A stretch of DNA of 64,000 bases from Mycoemilia scoparia. Its lineage: Eukaryota > Kickxellomycota > Kickxellomycetes > Kickxellales > Kickxellaceae. Positions within the stretch are counted from its first letter, which is position 1. Every line of letters begins with the position of its first letter. The position numbers and the translations under genes are program-made. Shown here one piece after another: positions 32,270-44,853 of this stretch. The stretch covers positions 1 to 64,000 of the forward strand of contig JANBPU010000079.1 in the NCBI GenBank assembly GCA_027575805.1, in the 5' to 3' direction. The notes under the pieces were generated by a model. The model saw only the letters and a program-made list of their open reading frames with translations. It had not been told where the DNA came from and did no database searches.

Positions 32270-33736
32270 ATGTCAAACGCACAAACTTCTGGAAACAACA
32301 CTGCCGAGAACTTCGATGTCCACAGCATCGAAGCCAAGGACATTGGCTACCTTTTTGCACAAGACTACTACACTTATCTAAACAAAGATCCTTCACAGCT
32401 CCACTGCTTCTATTCGAAATCCTCAAGCTGTATCCATGGCGTTGAGGGAGAGGTCGTCGAGAGAGCACATGGCCAGAGTGTAAGTTATGAGCTCTAATTT
32501 CGACTATACGCTACTAGCATTAAAGGCATGACCTAAAATACCCCATATGTTTGATTATAATAGGAAATTCACCAAGTTATCATGAAGCATGACTTCAAGA
32601 ACTGCAAGGTCCATGTTACCAACATTGACACTCTTCCTGCCAACGCCAATGGCATCATTGTCCAAGTCATGGGAGAAATGTCCAACAATAACCAGCCTAG
32701 CCAGCGCTTTGTCCAGTCATTCTACCTTGCTGAACAGCCTGGAGGCTATTACGTACACAACGACGTGATGCGTTTCTTTAAGGACGAATATCCCGAGAAG
32801 ATTGATAATACTGAAAGCTTGCAGGCTGCTGCTGGTGAACCTGCTGAGGAGCCACAGACCCCAAAGGCTGTTGAAGAGACCAAGTCTGATCCTGCCCCTG
32901 AGCCAGCAGAGACCAATACTCTTGAAGAGATAAAGATTGCCGATGAGGCTGCTCCTGAACAGACTCTCGCAGAAACTACCACCACTGCCCCAGAGACCAG
33001 TGACGAAATAAGCTCACCACCACCAGCTGCTGAAGAAGAGAAGCCTATTGATGAGCCATCCGCCATCTCAGTCCCTGCTGAGACCCCCGTTGAACCAGCC
33101 AAGCCAGAGGAGAAGCAGCAACAGTCACAGCCAACTCCTGCTGCTGCTCCAGCCCCTGAATCAACAAAACCAAAATCATGGGCCAATCTTGCTGCAAACA
33201 ACCGCGAAAAGTGGGGCACAGCTGTTGCAAAGATCGAGGGAACCGTTGCCAGCGTCACACACTCCGCCAACCAGTCCGGCCCATCATCTCGCGGAAGCAC
33301 TCCAGCCCCCAGTGGTCAGGAAAACCGCCCCAACTCCGTTTCCGGACACGCTGCTGCTAACAAGACCGTCTCTGTTTCAGATCTCAATGGTCTTGATCGC
33401 AAATTCCTTACCGAGTTCATCGAAAAGAAATACGGACCTGTCTCAATTAAGGATCTCCGTCGCAACAACTGTCTGCTTGTTTTCAAGGATGAGGCCACCG
33501 CCAAGAAAGCCATTGCCGATAAGACCGCTGTTGTTGGTGAAAAGAAGATCAAGCTTGATGTCTATACCCCATCCTCCCGTCGCGATGACCAACGCGGTTC
33601 TCGCGGCTCCAAGGCAGGATTCAGATCATCACCAGCTGACTCTGAATCCGGCCACGGCGGCCGCCGCAACATTCGACGTGGCGAGCGCAGCGGCAGCCAG
33701 GGGGGCCGCAACCGCAACCGCGCTGATAAGCAATAA
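32270..33736 (+). CDS. G3BP-like stress granule protein (NTF2-like domain plus RRM)
   Basis: Homologue of G3BP/Nxt3/Bre5-type proteins, which bind RNA, nucleate stress granules and act as deubiquitinase cofactors. Exons 32270-32479 and 32564-33736 give 460 aa. The NTF2-like domain (about 15-145) has IGYLFAQDYYTYLNKDPSQL, EIHQVIMKHDFKNCKVHV, VQVMGEMSNN and RFVQSFYLAEQPGGYYVHND. A long acidic Pro/Glu/Thr-rich linker follows (about 150-300). The RRM (about 345-420) begins TVSVSDLNGLDRKFLTEFIE and has NNCLLVFKDEATAKKAI. The tail is Arg/Gly-rich (GRRNIRRGERSG). Domain order and length match G3BP. It is followed on the same strand by the Stm1-like gene. Confidence 0.92.
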
Positions 33737-34932
33737 ACTTGCAAGTACACAAAAACACACATTCTTCTTTTCTCTATAATCCAATACAGCCGCACTGCCC
33801 ACTAGTGTTTTCAATTATATCTTCAATTCTGTTTACGCTTAGACACCCAAATTGACCCTGCTATTTCTTCAATTCTCGTCACAAACAATCAACTCTTATC
33901 GCTTCTTTTAGAGCATAAACCACACCTACCCACATACAATTTATTAAAACAAGTGTCTGCAACGCTTGCCTCACAAGCATTTTCTGGCACACCACCACAA
34001 ACATGTTGTCTGTGCTTCGTGACGTACATCGTCAGTCCATTAGCTTTATATATAAACCACTCGCCACCACAATTTTGATTCCTACCGAAGTCGTAAATCG
34101 TTAGGATTTTTGCTTGCTGACTATCTTATCGAGTTTCTCTTTTTCCCTACCTTTCGTATCTTAGCCAAAAGATGCAACTAACCGTTCGCCAATAAAACAG
34201 CACTGTAATTTTGCAATGATTCTTCAGTATTTTTCTTATTGTGTGTTGCTCTGGGCTGTAAACAAAGGCCCATTTCCCAATTATCATATAGATAATTTAA
34301 TTAAAACTTAATCACAACCCTCAACCATTTGGCAAGTTCTCCACAAAAAGGAAACCTACAGATACCTTCATACACTCCCTGCAAATCAGCCAATAAGCCA
34401 TACATTTTGGCTGGGATACCAGTGATTATTGGCTGATATCCTAGGGAATAACATAGTACCCTTTAGAGGAGACTACTCTGGCATTTTCTACTAGGATCAA
34501 TGATCAGGGCAAAGAAGGCCACTGCCTGCTATACTGGATGGTCAATACAATGCAATGCAATGCTTTTGATGCTACAGTGCTAGTAGCTAATGCCACACCC
34601 AAGACATAGGCCAAAGAGCCTATGATCAGACTGGGAAATTCCCCATATATTGCATCCATCTCTTGTTTCCCATTTTAAAATAATTGATAGCGGATATCGC
34701 ATCCATTTGCCAATCCATCAATAAACAAGCCTATACAAGGTAAGCGCTGCACCGCTTTGGCCAGTTCAGTCTGAACTTTGAAATTTGCTTGCCAAAATAA
34801 ATGTTTCCAGCCAGAATCGTTTGAAGCCCTAGAATACATAATGGAAAATGCGCGTCATTTGCATTTATCTACCAACACAACGTTCCATCTGTTTCCAAAC
34901 AAAATATGACGAACCCATTAAATTGCATGTAG
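33737..34932. other. 1.2 kb spacer with one A repeat
   Basis: Apart from the family A copy (34327-34484) and a short ATGCA-type tandem near 34545-34562, no feature recognised. Confidence 0.5.
34327..34484 (+). repeat. family A repeat, copy 7
   Basis: Plus orientation, from TGGCAAGTTCTCCACAAAAA to GAGACTACTCTGGCAT; contains AGCCATACATTTTGGCTGG. It lies upstream of the Stm1-like gene. Confidence 0.87.
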
Positions 34933-36086
34933 ATGGAATCCTCTGTTGCGTCAAGGAACCCATTTGACCTACTCTCTGAGAACCCCATTACTGAATCTCA
35001 GCAGGCCAAGTCCAGCCAAAAGAAGCAGACCAAGCCTAGTACCAAGGACAATGCTGCCCCAAGACCCGGTCCCCAGGGAACTCGCTATCCTGCTCGTGGT
35101 GGATATCGCAATGTAGTTCATGTTGACAGTTGTACGTATATGGCTTCGAAAATATATAGCTTCAATGAATTGTCAATATTTAGACAATGCACCACCGATT
35201 GCTTGCTAACAAATGTGTATATGCATGTGTGTTTCAATGTTGGCTGCTAGCCTCTGACGCTTCATTCGATCGCCGCCGCCGTGGTGGACCTCGCTCTGAG
35301 CGCGGACGTGGTGCTACCCGTGGTGGACGTCGTGCCTTTGATCGCCACTCTGGCACTGGTCTTGTGTAAGTTACGGCCATTTTTACTTTTGTGAGCTGTG
35401 CTCTATCTGATTTTCCATTGATATGTTGTAACAACGATTGTACTTTCGTGCAACGCTTTAGTGATTCTGAAAAGAAGACCACTCAAGGCTGGCTTGGCAA
35501 GGACAATGTCACTGTTGCCGATGGTGAGAAGGCCGCTGAAGATGCCCAGAAAGAGTAAGAAACGTGAATACGTGTATTTTAATACAACTGCCTGAATATA
35601 TTTTGCTAGTGCTACATTGATGGGTGAAAACTAAAACTGCAATGTTCTGTTTTTCTGTCTGTTAGTAGCCAGGACGCCGCTGGTGCTGAAACTCCCGTAG
35701 AAAACGCCGTTGAGGAGGAGGAAGATAACACTCTTACCCTCGAACAATACTACAAGGAAAGAGCCGCCAAGCTTCTTTCTGATACCAAGGAGGCTCGCAA
35801 GGCCAACCAGGGCGTCACCATTGATGCCTCTCAGCTCAAGGAGTCTGTTACCGTAAGCAAGGAGGAGGAGGAATTCTTCTCTGCCACCGCTGGCTCCAAG
35901 GCCCGCAAGAACAAGCAGCAAAAGGAGAAGGTCCACGTTGCCATCGAGCAGCGCTTCAACCAACAAGAGTCCCGCCGCGGTGGTCGTGGAGGACACAGAG
36001 ACAACCGTTTTGGACCTGGTAGCCGTCGCCAAAACAGATCCAAGCCTATTGATATCAGCAGCTCTGCTGACTTCCCTGCTCTCTAA
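34933..36086 (+). CDS. Stm1/SERBP1-HABP4 family ribosome-associated protein
   Basis: Family members clamp idle 80S ribosomes (hibernation) and bind mRNA. Four exons (34933-35131, 35251-35365, 35462-35554, 35666-36086) give 275 aa. The amino end MESSVASRNPFDLLSE is typical. Next come an RG-rich stretch (RRRRGGPRSERGRG) and the family signature RRAFDRHSGTGLV, then EKKTTQGWLGKDN, an acidic patch, and the HABP4 block TLEQYYKERAAKLL. The end is RGG-rich. The protein is basic and low-complexity, as usual. The neighbour upstream is a G3BP-like protein; both families respond to stress, though a link here is only inference. Confidence 0.93.
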
Positions 36087-36620
36087 TCTAAGGAGTCATG
36101 GCCCTTTCATATCTACAAGCAATGTTATTAAGCTTCCAAACTATTCAGATATGTATGGTGGCTTGTTGTATTAGGCTTTCGGTTTCCTTGACCAGTAGTG
36201 GTGCTTCCCTTTTTGGCTTTGTATTTTTATTGGCGATTTTATCCATTAAAAATACATATATATCTTAAAATTTACAACAATGCTCTATTAATACCATTTC
36301 ATAATAACAGTTTGTGATCAGAGTTCTTTTTAGGCTCGTCATTGCTTCCAGCCAAAAGCATTTTCCCACCCATAACCAAAATATGTGTGCACATGCTCTT
36401 TTTAACATCCAATGGCTTGCTAGTTGCTAAAAGATCTTGGAATTGGATCTTATTTACCACATTAGTGCTTGGCAATAGTTTATGCGTTACAATATCATTT
36501 GCATCAACAGATTAGCATCGTCTTTCGGTTTCCAACGCATCTTTGTCAGTAACTGAATGCCGGCTCGGGGATCTTATTTGCATCTTTATATATCAAGTAC
36601 TGGGTACAAGTACACTCTAT
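36087..36620. other. spacer
   Basis: No feature recognised. The frame of the next gene is open for 26 codons before its chosen ATG, so a slightly longer product starting at 36543 cannot be excluded. Confidence 0.45.
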
Positions 36621-39600
36621 ATGGCAGACAAGGAGCTAGGCGACTATGAGGACTCGCCTTTTGCTGCATCCTTTCAGGACACAGGATTTAGAGAGTTTGT
36701 TGATCAATCATTCAGGCAAAATGGCAGTTCCAGCTCAAAATTCAACAGAACACATGATAATTCCATGGAGGTTGAGACACCCATCAGCGGGATATCAGAT
36801 GAAAATGAGATCTTAGAAAACTTTGATGACTTTGAACTTGATTCGCAAACCATGAAGCAGCTCGATGAGGTCGAAGAGGCATTCCTATCTACCCAACAAA
36901 CCCAAACAAACCCCGCTATATCAGCCGGCACCGGAGCCCTGAATGTATTTATGGGGAACCCAAAGCATGACGCAAGCAGGGAGGCGTCCTTCTCTAACAA
37001 ACTCGATTCACGATCTCGCTCTTGCAATGTCACAGAGTGCACAAAAAGCATGTACAATAGCAAAACCCAAGTCGTGGCAAATGCCACTTACTCTGGCAAC
37101 AATCTAACCACTTTAGACGAAAAAGGACTAGGCTCCATCTCATCACAGGCTGAGCCTGAAAAGCGACAGGTTAGATCGGTAGACAGAGTAGTTAACAGCT
37201 CATCACAAGCCAATGCTCGCCCGGGATCGTGGAGACATCTCGAGTTCAATACAAAAAAGTACCATGTAGTTCCAACTCCTGTTACTCCACAACAATTCAA
37301 GCCTTCGAAGCAAAACCATGACAGAAAGCACCACACATCTAATGCTGGGGGTAATAGGCACAATCCCCCATTACCATCATCATCAGCAGCAGTAGCGGCA
37401 ATACACAGGCCGAATGCCACACATCGGTTTCAGGGCTCTCCAGATGAACCTTATTTTCACCAGCACAGCCTGTCTGAAAGCAGCTACGAAGCACAGCAAT
37501 TGCGTTTAGAGCTGCAAAAACTGCGTTCAGAAAATAAAGCGCTTATAGCCAGTGCCAACGAGATCAAATCGCAGCTTTACACCAGGGCTGGCGAAGTTGA
37601 GACAATACGACGACAACTAACAAAAGTAAGTGCAATAGGCATAGCAACACGCTGATATCGACATGGAAAATTGAAAGGCTGACATGCTTTATTCGACACT
37701 TAGACAGAGACCGACAATGTGCAGCTCCAAGAAAAGCTTTCTGAACATATTACCACAGCTCTAAAAGATAAGGCAGCAATAGAGCAGTCACTAAATGCAG
37801 AAATCGAAAGCCTGAAATCACAGCTCAAATTCAAGGAAAATGAAACGCACAGCCTGATGCATTCAAGAGCAACCAAGAGAGCTGGCTCGTCGCCGGGAAC
37901 CACCAGCCTGTCATCCATAACAACTGGCCATTCGCGGACAAAGGAACCCAAGTCGCTTTCACGGAGTGGAGCAAAAAACTTTCCAACAATGTCAGACTTT
38001 TCTTTTGTTCCACAAGCAAATACAGTCTCTGTCGGTGTTATGACTGATGCGCAGCTTATGGACCAGGACTCCCGTGTGGACAGGGACATGGTTCAGAACA
38101 GAGCGACTGATGGGCATAACCTACATGATCCGCAGCATAAGGTAAGCCTCTACATCCAGATGCCAGAATCTCCTTTGAAGATGTACCAGAATGATACCCT
38201 GGATAACAGCCAATAACCAGTCAGGCTCCAGCCAAAGTGTATGGGCTATGGGCTGATTTGTGGGGAGTGTATGAGCACTCTTGTTTGTTTCCAATTGATG
38301 GAGAGTTTGCCAGATATCCTACACTCCTCCATCTTAGAGAGAATATACCATGTAATAAGCATCATATTTTGCCCGCATTTTTTCTGAATAGGCACTAATG
38401 GCTATGCTGGATGAAATGCACAGCACCATCGCCGTGGGTACGTAGCTATTCTCACACTGCACTCATTCATTTCTAATATCGCCTGCTTGACTGATTGTAG
38501 GATATTTCTAACATCTTTATCTGATCTAAATTCTAGAGGTTTCGTCAAAGTATCTGACATTTGAAGAGAAGCTTATTGGTTTTATAGCAAAAGGATGCCA
38601 GCCAGAGTTGGTTAAGGAATTCCACTTGTTGTTTTATACCAAATCCAAGCATTTTATACACAGGCTGGATGTCGGATCGCTTTGGATGCTTTGGAATGTT
38701 GTCCTAAACACTCTGCTTAGAGTCCCAAGGTTCTTTGATGTTTGGCTAAAGACCAGCTGTGAAGTTCGTGAGAGCCGTGCCGCCGATGTCTGTTCAGTAG
38801 CGCACGAGTGCATTTATACTCTTGTTGATTGCTTGAAGAAAAAAGGCGCTTTACCAAAACACCCTAGCAAGGATGGCAGCGAAGATTCCTCGGGTCTATA
38901 TAAATGGAAACGGGCCATAGAAGCTGCATGCGAGCTCAACCTCACGCTAATGAGCACTATAAGCCATCAGGGATTTCAGTCAGCCGTAACTGAACGCATC
39001 GGTGTTCACAGTCTTTATCGCCTCGTCACAATCCCTACTGAACTTCATGCCATATTGAGCCCAGTGCTTACATATTTTTCCGGGCTTTTGCAACGTAAGC
39101 TGTTTGCTTTTATTTCCAGAAACTCGCTGCCTACCAGTGTTTAGTGGATCTCATTAACAAGCTACATTCATTTATACTAGTGGTACCTTTTTGGCAAGCG
39201 ATGGTGACCATGAATCCCGAATCCAAGAAGCTAGACCAGCTCATAGAACAAATCATGAGCTCTATTTCCTCTCTATGCCGGGAACCACGAGAGCTGACAA
39301 AGGTATATTACACTCAACCACGTTTAGCCCACAAACACAGCATATTTCATATGATGCTGGCAATTTACCAACCTCGATAATAATTCTACTGTGACTACTA
39401 GGCATATTCGAAGCTCGAGGCTGAGTACGAGCTTCTAAAAATGATTGCATCCATTCTCATAGCACATCCGAATAGCCTGGATACTCTGGTGAAGGGCTGT
39501 CCATCAGTAAGATATACCACGCCATATACCCTCTATTTATGATTTAAACTTACGACTTTAGCTAACCCAGTCTCTACCAATTCCTTACAATACAGCTTCT

Positions 39601-40056
39601 CCCTGGGCTACTAGATTTACTTACATCGGAATACAACATGATCTATAGCACAGCAAGACCATGGCCATTAAGGTAGGGTTCAGCTATATTTTTTGCTAGA
39701 GTTGTATGTATCAGTGCTCAAGTGCCAAAATTCCTTACATAAACATTCTGTGCTTTGGCCATTTTTTCAGGATCAGGGTTGTAACAGAATGCGTAAAATG
39801 TCTCCACATCTTGTTTGCAGAGATTGATGATACTCTGACTCTTTTTGGAGGCGACAGAACACCCCAGTACTATGCATTCACAGCAACGTGCTGTCGATTG
39901 AGCTTTGGTGTAGCAGGGTTTGAGGACTGTGACCGTCTAAGAGAGCTTGCGTCCAATATGCTGGCTAGTATTGTTACAAAAAAGCAGTACGAGGAGATGG
40001 GCGGGGATCAAGACATTTTTTCCCCTCAAACCTCTGGAAATCTGGAAAATATGTAG
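36621..40056 (+). CDS. ATRIP/Rad26/Ddc2-like checkpoint protein
   Basis: ATRIP recruits the ATR kinase to RPA-coated single-stranded DNA. Eight exons give about 890 aa: 36621-37625, 37704-38141, 38392-38437, 38537-39094, 39145-39302, 39402-39506, 39596-39672 and 39771-40056. An acidic segment (ENFDDFELDSQTMKQLDEVE) recalls the RPA-binding motif near the ATRIP amino end. A coiled coil (LRLELQKLRSENKALIASAN through EIESLKSQLKFKENETHSL) matches the ATRIP dimerisation region. The carboxy half is helical and HEAT-like (ELVKEFHLLFYTKSKHFIHR, RVVTECVKCLHILFAEIDD). Intron 2 holds a family A repeat. The family is highly diverged, so the call rests on layout and coiled-coil similarity. The start is the first Met after a non-conserved leader. 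Confidence 0.7.
38159..38312 (-). repeat. family A repeat, copy 8, in ATRIP-like intron 2
   Basis: Minus orientation, CAGAATCTCCTTTGAAGATG ... TTGATGGAGAGTTTGCCAG. It begins 17 bases after the GTAAGC donor and fills more than half of the intron. Confidence 0.87.
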
Positions 40057-40315
40057 TTGGCCAAAATGGGAATTGCAGCTTGCACCTCCAAGGATCATCA
40101 AGACATAAATGACCTTGCCTTCCTTGTAATAAAAATCAATACTGTACTTTAATCTGAATAAAAAATAAAACGTTGATAGCATCCAGCTAACTAACTAGTC
40201 TTTTGTTCCAAGTTAAGCGCAGCTACAATAGTATATAAGAATATAATGCCAAGGAAACAGTAGTGGTGGCTTCAAAAATAACAAGACAGTTAACAATAAA
40301 ATATATGGCTCCAAA

Positions 40316-42174
40316 CTATTGGTGATTTTGTAAGCTGTGATGCATCTTCTCTGCCTTGTCTAAGGTTGTTAAGTTTGACATGGCCTTATTGAGAGTCTCT
40401 TGCCACTCGGACTGAGGATCAGAGTCGTGGACGACGCCGGCTCCAGCTTGCAAGATGGCATTTCCATCCTTGAATATCATAGTACGTATGCCAATGCAGG
40501 TATCAAGATCACCATCGAATTGGAACCTCCCGACAGCACCGCCATACAGGCCGCGGCGTTCATTTTCTACGCCGTATATAAGCTGTACAGCTCTGACTTT
40601 AGGTGCGCCAGAAAGAGTTCCTGCCGGAAAGATCGAACGGAAAGCATCCATTGGAGTCTTTTCTGGACGGAGCTGACCAGATAGGTTGCTCACAATGTGC
40701 ATTACATGCGAATATCTCTCGACAACCATCAACTTGTCGGCCTTTACTGTCTCTGGCTTGCACACGCGGTTGAGATCGTTCCGGCCAAGATCAACGAGCA
40801 TGACATGCTCAGCCCGCTCCTTCTCATCCTCAATCAGCTCCTTTGCCAGGGAGTCGTCCTCCTCAAGGGTTGCCCCACGCTTGCGAGTTCCTGCAATGGG
40901 GTGTGAGTACGCCTTGCCTTCCTGGACGCGAGCGAGCATCTCTGGAGAGGCACCAACCACCTGGAAGTCCTTGAAATCAAAGTAGAACATATATGGCGCA
41001 GGATTGACTGTACGCAGGTACCTGTACGCGTTAAAGGGATGCAAGTCTGTCTTTCTGGTGATCCTCTGGGCGGGGACGGCCTGGAAAATATCACCCTTCT
41101 TTATATGGCCCTTGAGCACTTCGACCATCTTCATGTAGCCATCCTGGTTGGTGTTCGACTGGAACTGGTTATTCAGCTCTATGGGGCCCTGACTGGGATA
41201 GGGAACACGCTCTTGATTGAGCTTCTTTATTGTGGCTTCAATTTTCACCGATGCCTCATCGTACAGGCTCTTTAGAACATTATCAGATGCGCCATCGGGA
41301 ATGTGGATGTGTGTGATGACCTTGATAGATTTGAAAAGATGATCGAAAGCCAAAATCGAATCGCAGAACAAAAAGACCGATTCGGGTATGCCAATGGGGT
41401 CTTTAAGGTCGACTGCAGTGCGTGGCTCAAAGTACTGGACACAGTCGTATGAGATATAGCCAAAAGCGCCTCCCGTTGCTACAAGCCCGATGCGAACATA
41501 CACATTGGCGTGAGAAGAGCTGGACATGCCTGGACCCCAATAGCTTTCTTTGTGAAATTATAGAAACTTACCTCCACCGATAGGCAACTGAGGAATGCTC
41601 ATGTACTTGAACCTTTTCAGCTCATTATCAAGATGAATCAGCGGATCCCCGCCGAGATCCTCTGTAGAGCCTGTCTTGAGAACTTTGTAGGGATCTAAAA
41701 ACAAATTACTGGCATATGAATTCGACTGCTTGGCATAGAAGGGTGGAATTCAAGCAATGCAACGCTGTACTTACTGGCGCCGACAAAGGAGAACCTTCCA
41801 ATAACTTCGCTCCCGACGACGGATTCCAAGAGGAAGGAATAACTGCTTCCTTCAGACAATTTTAGATATGCGGTGACTGGAGTCAGCAAATCATCTGGAA
41901 TATCCTTATATATTGGAACCAGGTTTCCCTTGGTTTCTGACAGCAGATTTTTGATCTCCTCAAACGAAGGCTTAGTTTCAAACTACATTGTAGCAGAGAA
42001 AAGCCAATAAATATTGAGAACATGTGTAGTGCCATTCAGGAAGGAGAAATTCATTTGTAACCGGAGCTAGACAACAAATCCCTCCAGATCATTAAGCACA
42101 GAAAGCTCGAATTCAGTGGTAGAAAACCTCAGACAAAGTAGAAAAGGCGTTGAAATTTGAATGTAGCTTACCAT
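40316..42174 (-). CDS. anthranilate synthase component I (TrpE/Trp2)
   Basis: First committed step of tryptophan synthesis: chorismate plus glutamine-derived ammonia to anthranilate. Coding exons 42174-42172 (the ATG alone), 41982-41775, 41694-41572 and 41478-40316 give 498 aa. The tryptophan feedback site is visible as SYSFLLESV. The chorismate-binding core has VERYSHVMHIVSNLSGQL, FPAGTLSGAPKVRAVQLI and YGGAVGRFQFDGDLDTCIGI. For the last exon I used the acceptor that gives ATGGAFGYISYDCVQYFE; a nearer acceptor would add about 18 residues not seen in the family. The ATG-only exon fits, since the family starts a few residues before the next conserved block. No glutaminase domain is fused, so a separate component II is expected elsewhere. 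Confidence 0.93.
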
Positions 42175-42245
42175 TTAGTGAAAGTATAGATAGAAAATGG
42201 TGTAAATAACACAGATGCGATATCCTACAAGACCCACAAAATACG

Positions 42246-42464
42246 CTAATATCCGTAAATATAAGCCTCATGCAGCCTTTTAAATGGGTCATCATCACCA
42301 CAGAGAGCGTAGTACACCAGATCAGTTTTGGGACTTTCGAAATAGATTTGATATTTTACAAAGCCCAATAGTATAATAGCAGCGTTTTCTTTTACACACT
42401 TTTTGTACTTTGGAAAATGACAGTTAAAGATGTTTCTCATGGGAATGCCTGGCATCTGACTCAT
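42246..42464 (-). CDS. possible 72-residue protein
   Basis: Not recognised. An uninterrupted frame from MSQMPGIPMRNIFNCHFPKY to FKRLHEAYIYGY lies between TrpE and bystin on the same strand. It has several Cys and aromatic residues and a hydrophobic centre (AIILLGFVKYQIYF). It could be a small gene, an upstream reading frame of TrpE or chance. No splice partner was found. Confidence 0.3.
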   Translation of the reverse strand: MSQMPGIPMRNIFNCHFPKYKKCVKENAAIILLGFVKYQIYFESPKTDLVYYALCGDDDPFKRLHEAYIYGY

Positions 42465-42606
42465 TATGAATTTTGATGGTAGAACATACTAGTGTTTTTT
42501 GTCAGAAATAGAAATATTATAAATGTGAAGGAATATTCGAATGGCAGTAGTAATAATAAACAAAAATAGAGATCATCACCAAGCATTGGATGCAAGAGCG
42601 AGAGTT

Positions 42607-44433
42607 TTAGGCAGGGAGCATTTCGATCTCCGGGTCAACGAGCATTTCTCCTCGGCAGACAGAGTTGGCCAGCTCTCGACGGATTTCCTCAGAGATGCCG
42701 GGATGACTCTGTTTCCGCAATACGCCCAGAAGCGCATCCTTCTGCTCGGGCGTCAGGTCAACCTTATAGCGCTGGACAAATACAAGGAAGGACTGGTGCC
42801 ACAGGACAGGCAGCTTCGACTCGTAGCTCTGGAATCGCAAAAAGTGGAATACCAGGTTGTCGACGACCTTGTATGGCAAGGCGTACTTTTTGTCCAGCAA
42901 TATTCTGATGAAGAGCGATGTGGGGCCAGTGTAATCCATCTGGGCCAGATACGACAGGGCTGCGGCCGAGTGCAGAGCAGGCACAGAAACCTTGGAAAGG
43001 ACAGACCCGATAATCACTGCCTCGCGAAGGGTGCATGTTCCGGATTCGCACAATGGAAACAGAATGCCCTTGAAGAACGCCGATGGCTTGTACAGTGCCT
43101 TTTTGAGTGTCATGTAGAGATGATAGTTGAGCTTCTTGTTTTCCTCGATATCGTTTCGGACATGATCGAGAACAACCAGGTTTAGGAATCTACACAAAAA
43201 GTCGCGACATTGCAAGTCTGTTAGATGCACATGTTTATGGTGGTAGAAAAATGGATCATTATTTTTGAAGGGCTAGTTTTTGCTATTAGGCCAGCTCCAC
43301 CATGCATTTTGGCCAGCCTATATTATCATTGTTAGTATCAATTTGGCCCTTCAAAAATAACTGCCCAAATGTATGCTGCAGCGCTTACTTTTTGGCTTGA
43401 ACTGGCTTCATGTTTGATACAAAAAGCCTTGTCGCCTGGTATGTGGCATGGGGGGTCCACTCCTCTGGCCGGGTGAGATACAGCACCTCCTTCCAGTTGG
43501 CGAGGGTTGGGAGGATCTTGAATATTTTTGGCACCGGCCCGGACTTGTAGCGGCTTAAAACATGGCCGATTCTATTCGGGGAAAGAAAAGAGCAAATCCA
43601 CCAGGGCTTAGCCTAAACATCCATTCTGTCAAGAAAACAGTATCCAATGCCTCTGGCGGTCACTTACCTCGTGAAAGAAGCTACGATTTTTGCATCCAGC
43701 CCCGTTGGCACGGGCCGGGGGGCCTCTTTATCCTGGTCCTTTCTTGCCTGGGCCTCGCTGTGCTGCTGGATTTTGGCCATGATTATATCTGCAAGATTCT
43801 GGCGGCCCATGGGGGCATCTGGCATGAACTTCTCGAGGATTTTAGCATCGCTCTCGTCTATCTCCCACTCCTTCATCTCGTCATCATAGTCTATTTCCTG
43901 ATCACTGTCGGGAAGCCCCTCATCCTCGCCCTCATCTTGGCTGCTGTCGCCCGTGTCTCTACAATAGGTTTTAAGGGTAAATGTAGAATTGCCACGCCCA
44001 AACACATATCATAGTAGCAAAATAACAAGCCTGGAGATGTACTTACTGCTCCCGGTCAACCAAGTCTGGGTATTTTGTCTTATCATCCTCCTCTTCCATT
44101 TGCTCTCTCACCAGCTCCTCCTGCTGCTGACGGGCAATCTCTAGAATTTTTCTGGATGCCTTTGGATCCACCAGCGTCTATAGCCCACACACAAATAGAG
44201 GAGGGTGTATTTAGATGGGCCATGATCAGGGCTGCCCCGCGCGTATGAACAGTATATGTTTAAAGGGCGTCCATTCTTACCTCGCTCTCCTTCTCGCTTC
44301 GACGACTTTCACGCTTGGCAAACTTTGCCCGCTGGACACCAGGCCTGGCTAGGTCGCTTTTTGGCTGCTCAAGGTCGACATACAGGGGATTGTGGCGCTG
44401 CTCTCCCTTTCCTGACTTTTTTGTCTTTCCCAT
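42607..44433 (-). CDS. bystin/Enp1, 40S ribosome biogenesis factor
   Basis: Needed for 18S rRNA processing and 40S export in the nucleolus. Five exons (44433-44281, 44177-44047, 43958-43668, 43571-43389, 43189-42607) give 446 aa. The amino end ([20 protein letters not shown]) and the acidic middle ([20 protein letters not shown]) are followed by the bystin core: [99 protein letters not shown] and [18 protein letters not shown]. Acceptors were chosen to match this spacing. Intron 4 carries a family B1 repeat. An in-frame upstream ATG exists but the leader is not conserved. Confidence 0.95.
43250..43370 (-). repeat. family B1 repeat, copy 3, in bystin intron 4
   Basis: Reverse orientation relative to copies 1 and 2 (CATGCATTTTGGCCAGCCTA in the middle), with ends ATTTTTGAAGGGCTAG and GGCCCTTCAAAAATAAC. 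Confidence 0.85.
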
Positions 44434-44853
44434 TATTAGTGTGTGTATGCTGTAAATATCTCTGACAAGCAATGGGGCTACAAAGTTGAAAGTAATTGTC
44501 CAGGCAAGAAAAGGTGCGGCCAAGTGCTTTTGGCTAGAAACTCTGACAGAGTGTTTGTGTGGAGCCATGTAAAATAAAAAAGTTTATTGATCCGGACAGA
44601 TTATCATGAGCTGATCGCCTAATCATGATCTCTATGCTCATTACCTTTGGCGTTAAAGTTGCTAAAATAAATAATAAAAGCAGTCCTTGTTTGGAAGTTG
44701 AGACGTTTACATAAACTTGTCTACAAAGCCAGAGAGAGCACCCACAGCCAACTTTCTGTGGGATTGTTCATGGCTGTGGCCAGGACCTGATCCCATTGAT
44801 ATTGTCCACATACTTGTGCAACCTTCAATGAAGAGGAGCCAAGCTGCTGTTTT

